Source: Phycisphaeraceae bacterium
Lineage (GTDB): Bacteria; Planctomycetota; Phycisphaerae; Phycisphaerales; UBA1924
DNA: 64,000 nucleotides
Direction of reading: 5' to 3'
Assembly (NCBI GenBank): GCA_020639215.1
Contig: JACKHA010000011.1
Location: 24,460-88,459, forward strand
Part shown: piece after piece, positions 1 through 6,967 of the stretch
Position numbering within the stretch: the first letter of the stretch is position 1
Layout of the letters: each line of letters begins with the position of its first letter
The notes under the pieces: generated by a model
Seen by the model: only the letters and a program-made list of their open reading frames with translations
The model's database searches: none
Told to the model about the DNA's origin: nothing
Program-made: the position numbers and the translations under genes

Positions 1-470
1 CCGACAGCATCGACTTCCTGGAGGATGCATCCGTCAATGGTCTAATCGTGCTGGCGCTGGCGTGGAGCGCAAAGGCTCGCGCCCGCGTGGGCATGCTGCT
101 GGCCCTGCTGTTGCTGGTCCCGGCCGTCGCAGCGCTCTGGGCGGCATGGAGCAAGATCAGTTCGGGGGTGCCCGCTGCGCCCATTCCACTCACGATCACG
201 GGAGCGGGTGCGCTGGCTGTCAACACGCTGTGCGCCTTCTTTCTCGCAAAGCACCGGCACCGTGAATGCAGCCTGAGCAAGGGCGCGTTTCTTTCAGCCC
301 GCAACGACGCGATCGCCAATATCGCCATCATCGCGGCAGGCGGGCTGACCTTCGCGCTCAAATCCATTTGGCCGGACCTGATCGTCGGGTTGGGGATCGC
401 GGTGATGAACGCGGGTGCGGCGAAGGAGGTCTTTGAGGCCGCACGTGGAGAGCACGCGGCGGAGGCATAG
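1..470 (+). CDS. Cation-efflux (CDF-type) transporter, C-terminal part, truncated by window edge
   Basis: The reading frame is open from base 3, so the 5' part lies outside the window. The visible part begins with the acidic motif DSIDFLEDAS, which resembles the metal-binding helix of cation diffusion facilitators, and a second polar helix carries NDAIANI. About four hydrophobic segments are visible (roughly codons 25-45, 62-82, 100-120 and 125-145). The protein probably exports divalent metal ions across the inner membrane. The C-terminus is short and lacks the usual cytoplasmic CDF domain, as in the small subfamily annotated simply as cation transporter. The substrate cannot be told from the sequence. 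An internal GTG at 48 is only an in-frame valine. Confidence 0.7.
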   Translation, partial: DSIDFLEDASVNGLIVLALAWSAKARARVGMLLALLLLVPAVAALWAAWSKISSGVPAAPIPLTITGAGALAVNTLCAFFLAKHRHRECSLSKGAFLSARNDAIANIAIIAAGGLTFALKSIWPDLIVGLGIAVMNAGAAKEVFEAARGEHAAEA

Positions 471-491
471 ACGACCCCGGCCCGCCGACGC

Positions 492-527
492 CTTGCACAA
501 CCACTTGCACAAGCGCTTGCACAAGCG
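492..527. repeat. Three tandem copies of a 12-bp unit
   Basis: The unit CTTGCACAAGCG is repeated three times head to tail just after the cation-transporter gene; the first copy ends in CCA instead of GCG. No gene covers it convincingly. It may be a slippage-generated microsatellite or a protein-binding iteron; only the repetition itself is seen. Confidence 0.7.
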
Positions 528-683
528 AGCGTCCACGCAGGTCATTCCGTGTCATCGTCGGGCTGTGCGCCCCGGTCCGGCCGCTCCCGCCCACCTCGCC
601 GGAACTCGCGGAATCTGCGGGGTTTGTCAACGAAAAGCCGCCGGTGTCATCGTGTGACATCGGCGGCAGACATTGGTCCAGAA

Positions 684-755
684 AGCGGGTGATCGGAATC
701 GAACCGACGACATTCAGCTTGGGAAGCTGACGTTCTACCGCTGAACTACACCCGC
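684..755 (-). tRNA. tRNA-Gly (anticodon CCC)
   Basis: On the minus strand the sequence folds into a full cloverleaf: acceptor GCGGGTG paired with CACCCGC, D arm GTTC/GAAC, anticodon stem TCAGC/GCTGA with loop TTCCCAA, and T arm GTCGG/CCGAT with loop TTCGATT. The anticodon is CCC, reading GGG. The discriminator base is U, as expected for glycine tRNAs. CCA is not encoded and must be added after transcription. Confidence 0.95.
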
Positions 756-963
756 GGCACGGGGGCGACAGGCCGTCCTACCGCCGCCCGATCTGGAACA
801 GGATAGCCGGGTTCGGGACGCGGGTTCAAGTGGGGGGCCGCCGACGTGCTGGGGCACCGGTCCATCCGCTCGTCCGGTTGGCCGCCCTGATCTCGTCGAG
901 AATCGACACCCAATCGCCGTCGCACGTTCATGTCCGCGCGATCGGTTCCCGGCACCCGAGCCG

Positions 964-1314
964 TCAACCCGCCGTCGGCAGTTTCGCGTCGAGCGCCGCC
1001 ACCACCACCGACATGTACGTGTACACCGGCCCGCCGCCCATCATCACCGCCACGCCCGCGGCCTCCAGCACTTCCTCACGCGTCGCCCCGCACTTCACGC
1101 ACTTCTCCACGTGCGCGTAGATGCACGGCTCGCATCGCGTCGCCACGCCGATCGACATCGCGATCAGTTCCTTCTGCTTGACCGTCAGCGCCCCCTCCTT
1201 CATCAGCCCCTGGAAGAACGGGGCGAACGCCCGCGGCACGTCGGGGGCCGCCTCCTTCACCCGCCCCATCCGCTTCGGCCAGGACTCGTAGAACGACGCG
1301 GCGTCGTGGTGCAT
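964..1314 (-). CDS. Carboxymuconolactone decarboxylase/AhpD-family protein
   Basis: A 116-residue protein with the AhpD-type redox motif CEPCIYAHVEKC (CxxC followed by His) at about residues 55-66. The family includes alkyl-hydroperoxidase partners and gamma-carboxymuconolactone decarboxylases; stand-alone CxxC members of this size are usually predicted peroxidase-like oxidoreductases acting in the cytoplasm. The ATG at 1314 was chosen because AGAGAGG lies just upstream and the protein then has the usual family length; the frame is open further 5' without a better start. No neighbouring gene indicates its partner, so the substrate is unknown. Confidence 0.85.
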   Translation of the reverse strand: MHHDAASFYESWPKRMGRVKEAAPDVPRAFAPFFQGLMKEGALTVKQKELIAMSIGVATRCEPCIYAHVEKCVKCGATREEVLEAAGVAVMMGGGPVYTYMSVVVAALDAKLPTAG

Positions 1315-1670
1315 GGGATTCCTCTCTGTGGACCAAAGAGGATAGGCGTGTCGGTAATCCGACGGAGGCAAGCCCTCCGGCGATCTGGAATCCGATCCCG
1401 CGGACGCGCCATCGGACACGCCCAGCGACAAAGGCGGGCACGCCTCGCTCACTTCGCTGCCGCCGCGTCCGGACTTGATCGAGCAGCAATGCTCAGCGAT
1501 CGCGCCCGACCCGAGGCGGAAACCCGGGCCTTCGCAGGGCCTCAGACCCGGCGTCCGTCGCCCCGCAGACCCGTCAAGCCCGCCCGTCCCGCGGCCGAGC
1601 CACCGCCCAAGCGCAACCCCTCACACCCTCTGTCTCTCCCTCTCTCCGTCTCTTCCTCTCTTCGTCACTC
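1315..1670. other. Gap without a convincing gene; pyrimidine-rich end
   Basis: No supported coding region. The right-hand part (about 1626-1673) is an almost pure C/T tract that runs to the stop codon of metF on the minus strand. Similar tracts lie at about 34794-34830 and 38789-38826. No terminator-like hairpin with a T-run was found. Confidence 0.5.
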
Positions 1671-2729
1671 TCACAATCCCCCGTTCCCCACCGGATCCGC
1701 CCCCAGCTCCTCCGAGTCCTTCACCCCAAGATTCAGGTAGATCTGCTGCGTCGCCTTCGACTTGTTCAGCGTGTACAGGTGCAGCCCCGCCACGTTGTTG
1801 TCCAGCAGATCGCGGCACTGCTCCGTCGCCCAGTGGATGCCCACGCGCTCCACCGCCGCGTCGTCCTCGCCCGCGCGAAGCACGGCCCGGATCAGCGCCG
1901 CCGGGAACCGCGTGCCCAAAGCCAGTTCCGCCATCCGGCGCATGTTCGGCAGCGACGTGATCGGCATCACCCCCGCGATGATCGGGACTCTGATCCCGGC
2001 CAGTTCGCACCGGGCCCGGAAGTCATAAAAATCCCGGTTGTCGAAGAACATCTGCGTGATGATCGCGTCCGCCCCGGCGTCGACCTTCGCCCTCAGGTGC
2101 TCCATCTCCTTCACGCGGTTCGGCGTCGAGTGGTGCCCCTCCGGATACCCCGCCACGGCGATGCCGAAGCCCCTTGACGACGGGTGCCGCCCCTGCTCGC
2201 CGAACCGCTTGATATGGGCCACCAGGTCGGCCGCGTACGGGAACGCCGACGGCGTGCCCGCGTCCATGTCCTTGGGCATGTCGCCGCGCAGCGCAACGAT
2301 GTTCGCGATCCCCGCCTCGGCGTACCGCTCCAGGATCCTCGTGATCTGATCCTCGGTGTGGGCCACGCACGCAAGGTGCGGGAAGGGTCGCAGGCTCGTC
2401 TCGCGCTTCAGGCGGACGACCAGGTCGTTCGTCCGCTCGCGCGTCGAGCCGCCGGCGCCATATGTGACCGACACGAACGTCGGGCGGAGTTGCTCGAGTT
2501 CACGGGCCGACTCGTACAGGTTCGCCGCCGCCGCGTCGGTCTTCGGCGGGAAAAACTCGAACGAGAAGGTCGTGCGTCGTGACTTGAAGATGTCGCGGAG
2601 GTGCATGGTGGGGGCGGTCGAAGCCGCGGAAAGGGCCGCGGGCCGGGCGGCGACGGAGGGCTGGACAGAGCGCGGCCTCGCTGGCGCGCCCGGGCCCCCT
2701 CCCCCGTCCATGAGGGTCTGGGAAGCCAT
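1671..2729 (-). CDS. metF: Methylenetetrahydrofolate reductase
   Basis: Reduces 5,10-methylene-THF to 5-methyl-THF, supplying the methyl group for methionine synthesis, with FAD as cofactor. The conserved core begins SFEFFPPKT and continues with SVTYGAGGST, HLACVAHT, NIVALRGD and GADAIITQMFFD, all hallmark MetF segments of the TIM barrel. The start is debatable. ATG 2729 lies 6 nt after a TATGCT box (2736-2741), the arrangement seen at other apparently leaderless genes here, and gives 352 residues with a low-complexity leader of 41. ATG 2606 (MHLRDIF) gives 311 residues, closer to the usual family length, but has neither a Shine-Dalgarno nor a -10 box nearby. Confidence 0.95.
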   Translation of the reverse strand: MASQTLMDGGGGPGAPARPRSVQPSVAARPAALSAASTAPTMHLRDIFKSRRTTFSFEFFPPKTDAAAANLYESARELEQLRPTFVSVTYGAGGSTRERTNDLVVRLKRETSLRPFPHLACVAHTEDQITRILERYAEAGIANIVALRGDMPKDMDAGTPSAFPYAADLVAHIKRFGEQGRHPSSRGFGIAVAGYPEGHHSTPNRVKEMEHLRAKVDAGADAIITQMFFDNRDFYDFRARCELAGIRVPIIAGVMPITSLPNMRRMAELALGTRFPAALIRAVLRAGEDDAAVERVGIHWATEQCRDLLDNNVAGLHLYTLNKSKATQQIYLNLGVKDSEELGADPVGNGGL

Positions 2730-2735
2730 GGCAGG

Positions 2736-2741
2736 AGCATA
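2736..2741 (-). promoter_or_regulatory. Putative -10 box next to metF start
   Basis: TATGCT on the minus strand ends 6 nt before ATG 2729, with no Shine-Dalgarno between them, consistent with a leaderless metF mRNA. No good -35 box was found. Confidence 0.4.
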
Positions 2742-2943
2742 GCGTCGTTTCATCCATTCATCCGGATAGACGGGAGAAAACTCCCGTCCCAGCAGCTCGC
2801 CGAACCCGCCAACATCGGCAAACCCCGCAGCAACCCCGAACGAAAGACCGGTGCCGCCGGCGTGCGCACAGGTAGACTCGGCGGGTCGCGCGGGCCGAGT
2901 ATCGGGTGTTCCTTCCGACGCTGACCGAGGCCGTGCGCCCCGT

Positions 2944-3096
2944 GAGAGGGGGCGGGGCTTTCCAGCCCCGCTCGATGGCGGGAAGCGGGCTGGAGCGTCG
3001 TTGGGCCGCCATCGGCGGCTGTGCTGCACCGAGGGGGCCACGGGCTCGCGACAGGTGGAACCCGATGCGAGTCGGGCTGGAAAGCCCGACCCCCTC
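2944..3096. repeat. Inverted pair of TTTCCA-loop hairpins in the metF/enoyl-CoA hydratase gap
   Basis: The roughly 480-bp gap between metF and the next gene has no supported coding region. It carries two copies, in opposite orientation (about 2944-2972 and 3069-3096), of a hairpin preceded by GAGGGGG and capped by the loop TTTCCA. The stems differ between copies but remain paired. A third copy lies inside the GldG-like gene at about 57040-57064. Confidence 0.75.
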
Positions 3097-3199
3097 GGTC
3101 GGAGCGTCACGGCGCACCAAGCACTCGCTTGCGCGTCGCCTTCGTTGATGGCGCGGTGCACTCGCTTGCGCCGCGCGTCCCTCCGCGCCCCCATCCCAC

Positions 3200-3205
3200 T
3201 ACCAT
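3200..3205 (+). promoter_or_regulatory. Putative -10 box next to enoyl-CoA hydratase start
   Basis: TACCAT ends 6 nt before ATG 3212 and no Shine-Dalgarno is present, so the transcript may be leaderless. No clear -35 box. Confidence 0.4.
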
Positions 3206-3211
3206 CCCCCT

Positions 3212-3985
3212 ATGTCCGACCTCGCCCTTCTCACCTTCGACGGCCCCGTCGCAACCCTCGCCTTCAACCGCCCCGACACCGCCAACGCGCTCTCGATCGA
3301 TCTGCTCGACGCCGCCGCGGCCCGGGTGCGGGAGTTGGAGGCCAGGTACGCCGCGGGCGATGGGCCGACGGTGGTGGTCTTGACGGGGACCGGCCGGGCG
3401 TTCTGCGCGGGGATGGACCTGGCCCAGGTGATCGTCGAGAAACCGGGCGACGACGCAACGCCGCGGGCGCTGCTGACCGGGCTGGCCGACTTCACGATCG
3501 CCCTGCGCCGCCTGCCGGGCGTGGTCGTCGCGAAGGTCAACGGCCCCGCGATCGGCGGCGGGTGCGGGCTCACATGCGTCGCCGACGTCTCGATCACGCA
3601 CGCTGCGAACAAGGTCGGCTTCCCCGAGGTCGACATGGGCATCTGCCCCGCCGTTGTCGCGCCGTGGCTGGTGCGGAAGATCGGCCCCGGCCCGGCCCGA
3701 CGCGTCCTGCTCTCCGGCGGGCTGATGAGCGGGCGCGAGGCCCATGAGGCCGGACTGATCGACCACTGCGTCGACACGCCCGAGCAACTCGACGCGGCGA
3801 TGAGCGAGATGGTGTCGCGCCTCGCCACCGGCGGCCCGCTGGCCCTCGCCGCGACCAAGCGGCTGCTCAACGACCTGGACGGGTCGATGGACGTGCAACT
3901 CGTCCGGCGCGGGGCGGAACTGTCGGCCCAGGTGCTGTGCACGGAGCCGGCGCAGGCTGCGCTGCGGGCGCGTCGGAAGAAGTAG
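3212..3985 (+). CDS. Enoyl-CoA hydratase/isomerase family protein
   Basis: A 257-residue crotonase-fold protein, full length for the family. Visible hallmarks are the CoA-binding and oxyanion-hole segments GRAFCAGMDLAQV (about residue 65) and NGPAIGGGCGLTCVADVSI (about 110), followed by FPEVDMGICP. The glutamate of PEVDMG sits where the hydratase glutamate lies. It probably adds water to or isomerises an acyl-CoA in fatty-acid or amino-acid breakdown; the exact substrate cannot be read from sequence. It stands alone, with converging and diverging neighbours. Confidence 0.9.
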   Translation: MSDLALLTFDGPVATLAFNRPDTANALSIDLLDAAAARVRELEARYAAGDGPTVVVLTGTGRAFCAGMDLAQVIVEKPGDDATPRALLTGLADFTIALRRLPGVVVAKVNGPAIGGGCGLTCVADVSITHAANKVGFPEVDMGICPAVVAPWLVRKIGPGPARRVLLSGGLMSGREAHEAGLIDHCVDTPEQLDAAMSEMVSRLATGGPLALAATKRLLNDLDGSMDVQLVRRGAELSAQVLCTEPAQAALRARRKK

Positions 3986-4069
3986 AGAGAGTCGAGGTCG
4001 CTGCGCGCGTATGGCGCGATATCGATCCGGGGCCGCAATGCCCCCTCCGACATGCTCGCTGAACCTCGC

Positions 4070-4105
4070 ATGACACCTCCCCCGCGGCACAGGGGAGGGG
4101 CGCGT
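4070..4105 (-). repeat. Partial copy of the CCCCTCCCCCGCG palindromic repeat
   Basis: Between two converging genes, the minus strand reads GCCCCTCCCC, a short spacer, then GGGGGAGGTGTCA. This is the first half of the repeat found complete at 34044-34107, 34712-34780 and 38682-38750. Confidence 0.6.
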
Positions 4106-4121
4106 CAGACTGGTGTCGCGA

Positions 4122-4916
4122 TCACGGATTGCCGGCGGGAGCCGTCGGAATCGTCGGACCGGCGGGCATCATGTCCGGGGCCATCCCATCGGGCGTCGCG
4201 CCGCCCTGCAGCAGCGCCTCAAAGTCGGGGCGTTCGACGCCCAGGCGTGCGAGCACGGCATCGGTGATGTCGTCGCCCTCGCCGCCGTACACCAGCGGCT
4301 TGTCGCGGATGTTCTGCAGGAGCAGGTCCACGCCGAGGATCTCGAACTGGCGGGGATCGGCGGCCTGGGATAGCACATGCGTGTAGCCGCGCTCGCCGGC
4401 GATCGCGGCGACGGCCTCGCGGATCTCCGCGTAGCAGGCCCGCATCTGGTCGGCCCGCTGGGAGTCGAACTGCTGCTGGGCGTCGGCCTGGAGCGTCTGG
4501 AACGCGTCGACGCGCTGGTTGTGCAGCGACTCGGCCATGCGGTAGCCGGCCTCGATCTGCGTCCGCTCCGGGTCGCCGTCGGGCAGGGCCTGCCAGCGGG
4601 CGGCGGCGGACTGGGCGAGTTGCTGGAGCCCCTGCTGCGAGGACTGGACCTCGGCTTCCTTGGCGGTGAGCGCGGTGGTGAGCTGGGTTTCGAGGGCCTG
4701 ACGCTCGGCGGCCAGGGCCGGGCGGTCCCACAGACCCTGAAGAACGATCAGCGCGTCGACCGTGCCTAGGCGGGTCTCGCCGGAGGGCTGGGCCGCGTCG
4801 CTCGCAGCGTTCGCCATGGTCGCGGGGGCGTGGGTGCCATTGAGCACGCCGCCGGCGGCGAGCACGAGGGCGGCGGCGACGCTTGCGGTCACGAGGGTGT
4901 CACGAAGATTGGCCAT
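4122..4916 (-). CDS. OmpH/Skp-like periplasmic chaperone
   Basis: A 264-residue protein with an N-terminal hydrophobic signal-like segment (about residues 8-27) and a long Gln/Ala-rich helical stretch (about 75-190) expected to form the coiled-coil arms of the Skp fold. Skp chaperones unfolded outer-membrane proteins in the periplasm. The segment RLGTVDALIVLQGL corresponds to the usual beta strand before the helical arms. The tail is Pro/Met/Gly-rich and poorly conserved-looking. ATG 4916 is used because the signal peptide follows it directly; a TACACT box lies about 45 nt upstream. An outer membrane is also suggested by the LptD-like gene at 9533. Confidence 0.65.
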   Translation of the reverse strand: MANLRDTLVTASVAAALVLAAGGVLNGTHAPATMANAASDAAQPSGETRLGTVDALIVLQGLWDRPALAAERQALETQLTTALTAKEAEVQSSQQGLQQLAQSAAARWQALPDGDPERTQIEAGYRMAESLHNQRVDAFQTLQADAQQQFDSQRADQMRACYAEIREAVAAIAGERGYTHVLSQAADPRQFEILGVDLLLQNIRDKPLVYGGEGDDITDAVLARLGVERPDFEALLQGGATPDGMAPDMMPAGPTIPTAPAGNP

Positions 4917-5136
4917 GGCAGTCCGTTCGAGTCCTGGGGTTGAGGGAAGAGCGAGCCCAAGTGTAATCCGCCTGTCGCGGGCGATCCGGCGGCGGTGGCG
5001 AGCGGGGCGTCGGCGCAGGTGCGGTCGGAAGGAGAGCAGACGCCGCTCCAAGGTCTACAGTCGGACCCGGCGCAGGTGCCGCTCCTGGAGCGAGGCCGCG
5101 TCGCCATCCGCGTCCGAACCCGAAAGGCGACCGACC

Positions 5137-6270
5137 ATGCGTGACCCGCGCCTCGACCGGCTGGCCGACGTGATCGTGCGGTACTCGACGCGCGTGAAGC
5201 GAGGAGACACGGTCGAGATCCGGGCGGTGCCCGTGGCGATGCCGCTGATCACCGCGGTGTACGAGGCGGTGTTGAAGGCTGGCGGGCATCCGTTCTACGT
5301 CGCCCGCCCCGAAGAGCTCGAGGAGGCGATGGTGCGGTTCGGCTCGGATGAGCAGCTCGCGTTCGCCAGCCCGTTCGACGTGCAGCGTGCCAAGGCGGTG
5401 GACGTGCACATCGGGCTGTGGGCCCAGGAGAACACCAAGTTCATGGGCAACGCCGACCCGCGGAAACTCGGTCTGCGCGGCCAGGCCCGCAAGCCGATCA
5501 TGACCGAGTATCTCCGCCGCGCCGCCCTGGGCGAGCACCGCTGGTGCGGCACGCTCTACCCCACCAACGCCAGCGCCCAGGACGCCGAGATGAGCCTGAC
5601 CGAGTACGAGACGTTCGTGTTCGAGGCCGGGCTGCTGCATCTGCCCGACCCGGTCGCGGCGTGGACGGCGATCTATGAGAGCCAGAAGCAGGTGTGCGAC
5701 TGGCTGAACAAGAAGAAGGAGGTCCGGTTCGTCGCCCCGCCCCGCGACGGGCACGACGGCACCGACCTGCGCGTGAACGTGGACGGCTCGACCTGGATCA
5801 ACTGCGGCGGGCACGAGAACTTCCCCGACGGCGAGGTCTTCGCCGGGCCCAGGGGCGTCGATGGGCACGTGAACTACACGTTCCCCGGCGTGTACCAGGG
5901 GCGCGAGGTCGAGGGCATCCGCCTGGCGTTCAAGGGCGGGCGGGTCGTGGACGCCTCGGCGACCAGGAACGAGGCGTTCCTGCTGGCGATGCTCGACCAG
6001 GACGAGGGGGCCCGCGTGCTGGGCGAGATCGCGATCGGGACCAACTACGCGATCAAGCAGTTCAGCAAGAACACGCTGTTCGACGAGAAGATCGGCGGGA
6101 CGTTCCACGCCGCGTGCGGGGCGGGGTACCCCGAGAGCGGGAGCAGCAACGAGTCCGGGCTGCACTGGGACATGGTGTGCGACCTGCGCCAGGGCGGCTC
6201 GATCGCGGGCGACGCCGAGGTGTTCCACAGGGACGGGAAGTTCCTGCGGGCGGGATGGCCCGGAAACTGA
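5137..6270 (+). CDS. Aminopeptidase, M29 (thermophilic aminopeptidase T) family
   Basis: A 377-residue metallopeptidase that removes N-terminal residues from peptides. Metal-ligand regions of the family are visible: FPDGEVF (about 235), NEAFLLAMLD (about 280), LGEIAIGTN (about 300) and the C-terminal GGTFHAACGAGYPE followed by GLHWDMVCDL, which supply Glu, His and Asp ligands. ATG 5137 is preceded by GAAAGGCG at good spacing, and a TACAGT box lies some 80 nt upstream; the frame is open far upstream but that part overlaps the promoter of the diverging Skp-like gene. Cytoplasmic, as no signal peptide is seen. Confidence 0.92.
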   Translation: MRDPRLDRLADVIVRYSTRVKRGDTVEIRAVPVAMPLITAVYEAVLKAGGHPFYVARPEELEEAMVRFGSDEQLAFASPFDVQRAKAVDVHIGLWAQENTKFMGNADPRKLGLRGQARKPIMTEYLRRAALGEHRWCGTLYPTNASAQDAEMSLTEYETFVFEAGLLHLPDPVAAWTAIYESQKQVCDWLNKKKEVRFVAPPRDGHDGTDLRVNVDGSTWINCGGHENFPDGEVFAGPRGVDGHVNYTFPGVYQGREVEGIRLAFKGGRVVDASATRNEAFLLAMLDQDEGARVLGEIAIGTNYAIKQFSKNTLFDEKIGGTFHAACGAGYPESGSSNESGLHWDMVCDLRQGGSIAGDAEVFHRDGKFLRAGWPGN

Positions 6271-6318
6271 AGCGCCCAGCAGCGATGTCCTGCGCGTGAG
6301 GTCGTCCCATCGCGGGCG

Positions 6319-6324
6319 TATCCT
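6319..6324 (+). promoter_or_regulatory. Putative -10 box next to Nudix gene start
   Basis: TATCCT ends 8 nt before ATG 6333; no Shine-Dalgarno is present. Likely a near-leaderless start. Confidence 0.4.
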
Positions 6325-6332
6325 CCTAGCCC

Positions 6333-6875
6333 ATGTCCGACGCCGCCCTGCCGTACCGACTCGCCTGCCTGTGCGATCTCCGCGACGCCCAGGGGCGGCA
6401 CCTGCTGCTGCTGCGGAAGAAGCAGCCCAACCTTGGGCTGTGCTCGCCGATCGGCGGAAAACTCGATGTCGAGACGGGCGAGTCGCCCCACCAGTGCGCC
6501 CGGCGCGAGATCATGGAAGAGGCCGGCATCGACGTGCCGATCGAGCGCCTGCACCTGATGGGGCTGATCGCCGAGCGGGCGTTCGAGAAGCGGGGGCACT
6601 GGCTGCTGTTCTATTTCCGCGTGGTGGGGGCGGTGGAGGTCGAGGCCCGTGACATGGCCGAGGGACGCCTCGACTGGTTCCACGAGCGCGAGCTGGACGG
6701 GCTGCCGATCCCCGACACGGATCGCCAGATCATCTGGCCGCTGGTGCGCGAGCACGAGGTCTCGCCCGAGCAGGAGCGGGCGGGGAAGCGCCACGGGTTC
6801 TTCTCCGTGGCCATCGACTGCTCGGGAGGGTCGATGTCGTGGCGGGTTGAGCAGTCGATCCCGCCCCAGCGGTAG
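6333..6875 (+). CDS. Nudix hydrolase
   Basis: A 180-residue protein with a Nudix box at about residues 46-70. It carries GESPHQCARREIMEEAGI, which supplies the catalytic ESPHQCARREIMEEAGI pattern (E, seven residues, REUxEExGU). The glycine side of the box (GGKLDVETGE) holds two more residues than the classical GX5E spacing, a variant seen in many family members. Such enzymes hydrolyse nucleoside diphosphates linked to another moiety; the target cannot be inferred. Its neighbours on the same strand are an aminopeptidase and the NfeD genes, with no obvious pathway link. Confidence 0.9.
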   Translation: MSDAALPYRLACLCDLRDAQGRHLLLLRKKQPNLGLCSPIGGKLDVETGESPHQCARREIMEEAGIDVPIERLHLMGLIAERAFEKRGHWLLFYFRVVGAVEVEARDMAEGRLDWFHERELDGLPIPDTDRQIIWPLVREHEVSPEQERAGKRHGFFSVAIDCSGGSMSWRVEQSIPPQR

Positions 6876-6955
6876 GGTCCGCGGGGGATCGGCGGCGATC
6901 CGCCCAGACCCGGTTCGACGGCTCCTCCATGGAACGGGCACGGGGGGCCCGTCCG

Positions 6956-6961
6956 TATACT
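6956..6961 (+). promoter_or_regulatory. Putative -10 box next to NfeD start
   Basis: TATACT ends 6 nt before GTG 6968, supporting that GTG rather than ATG 6929 as the start of a leaderless mRNA. Confidence 0.45.
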
Positions 6962-6967
6962 CCGGTC

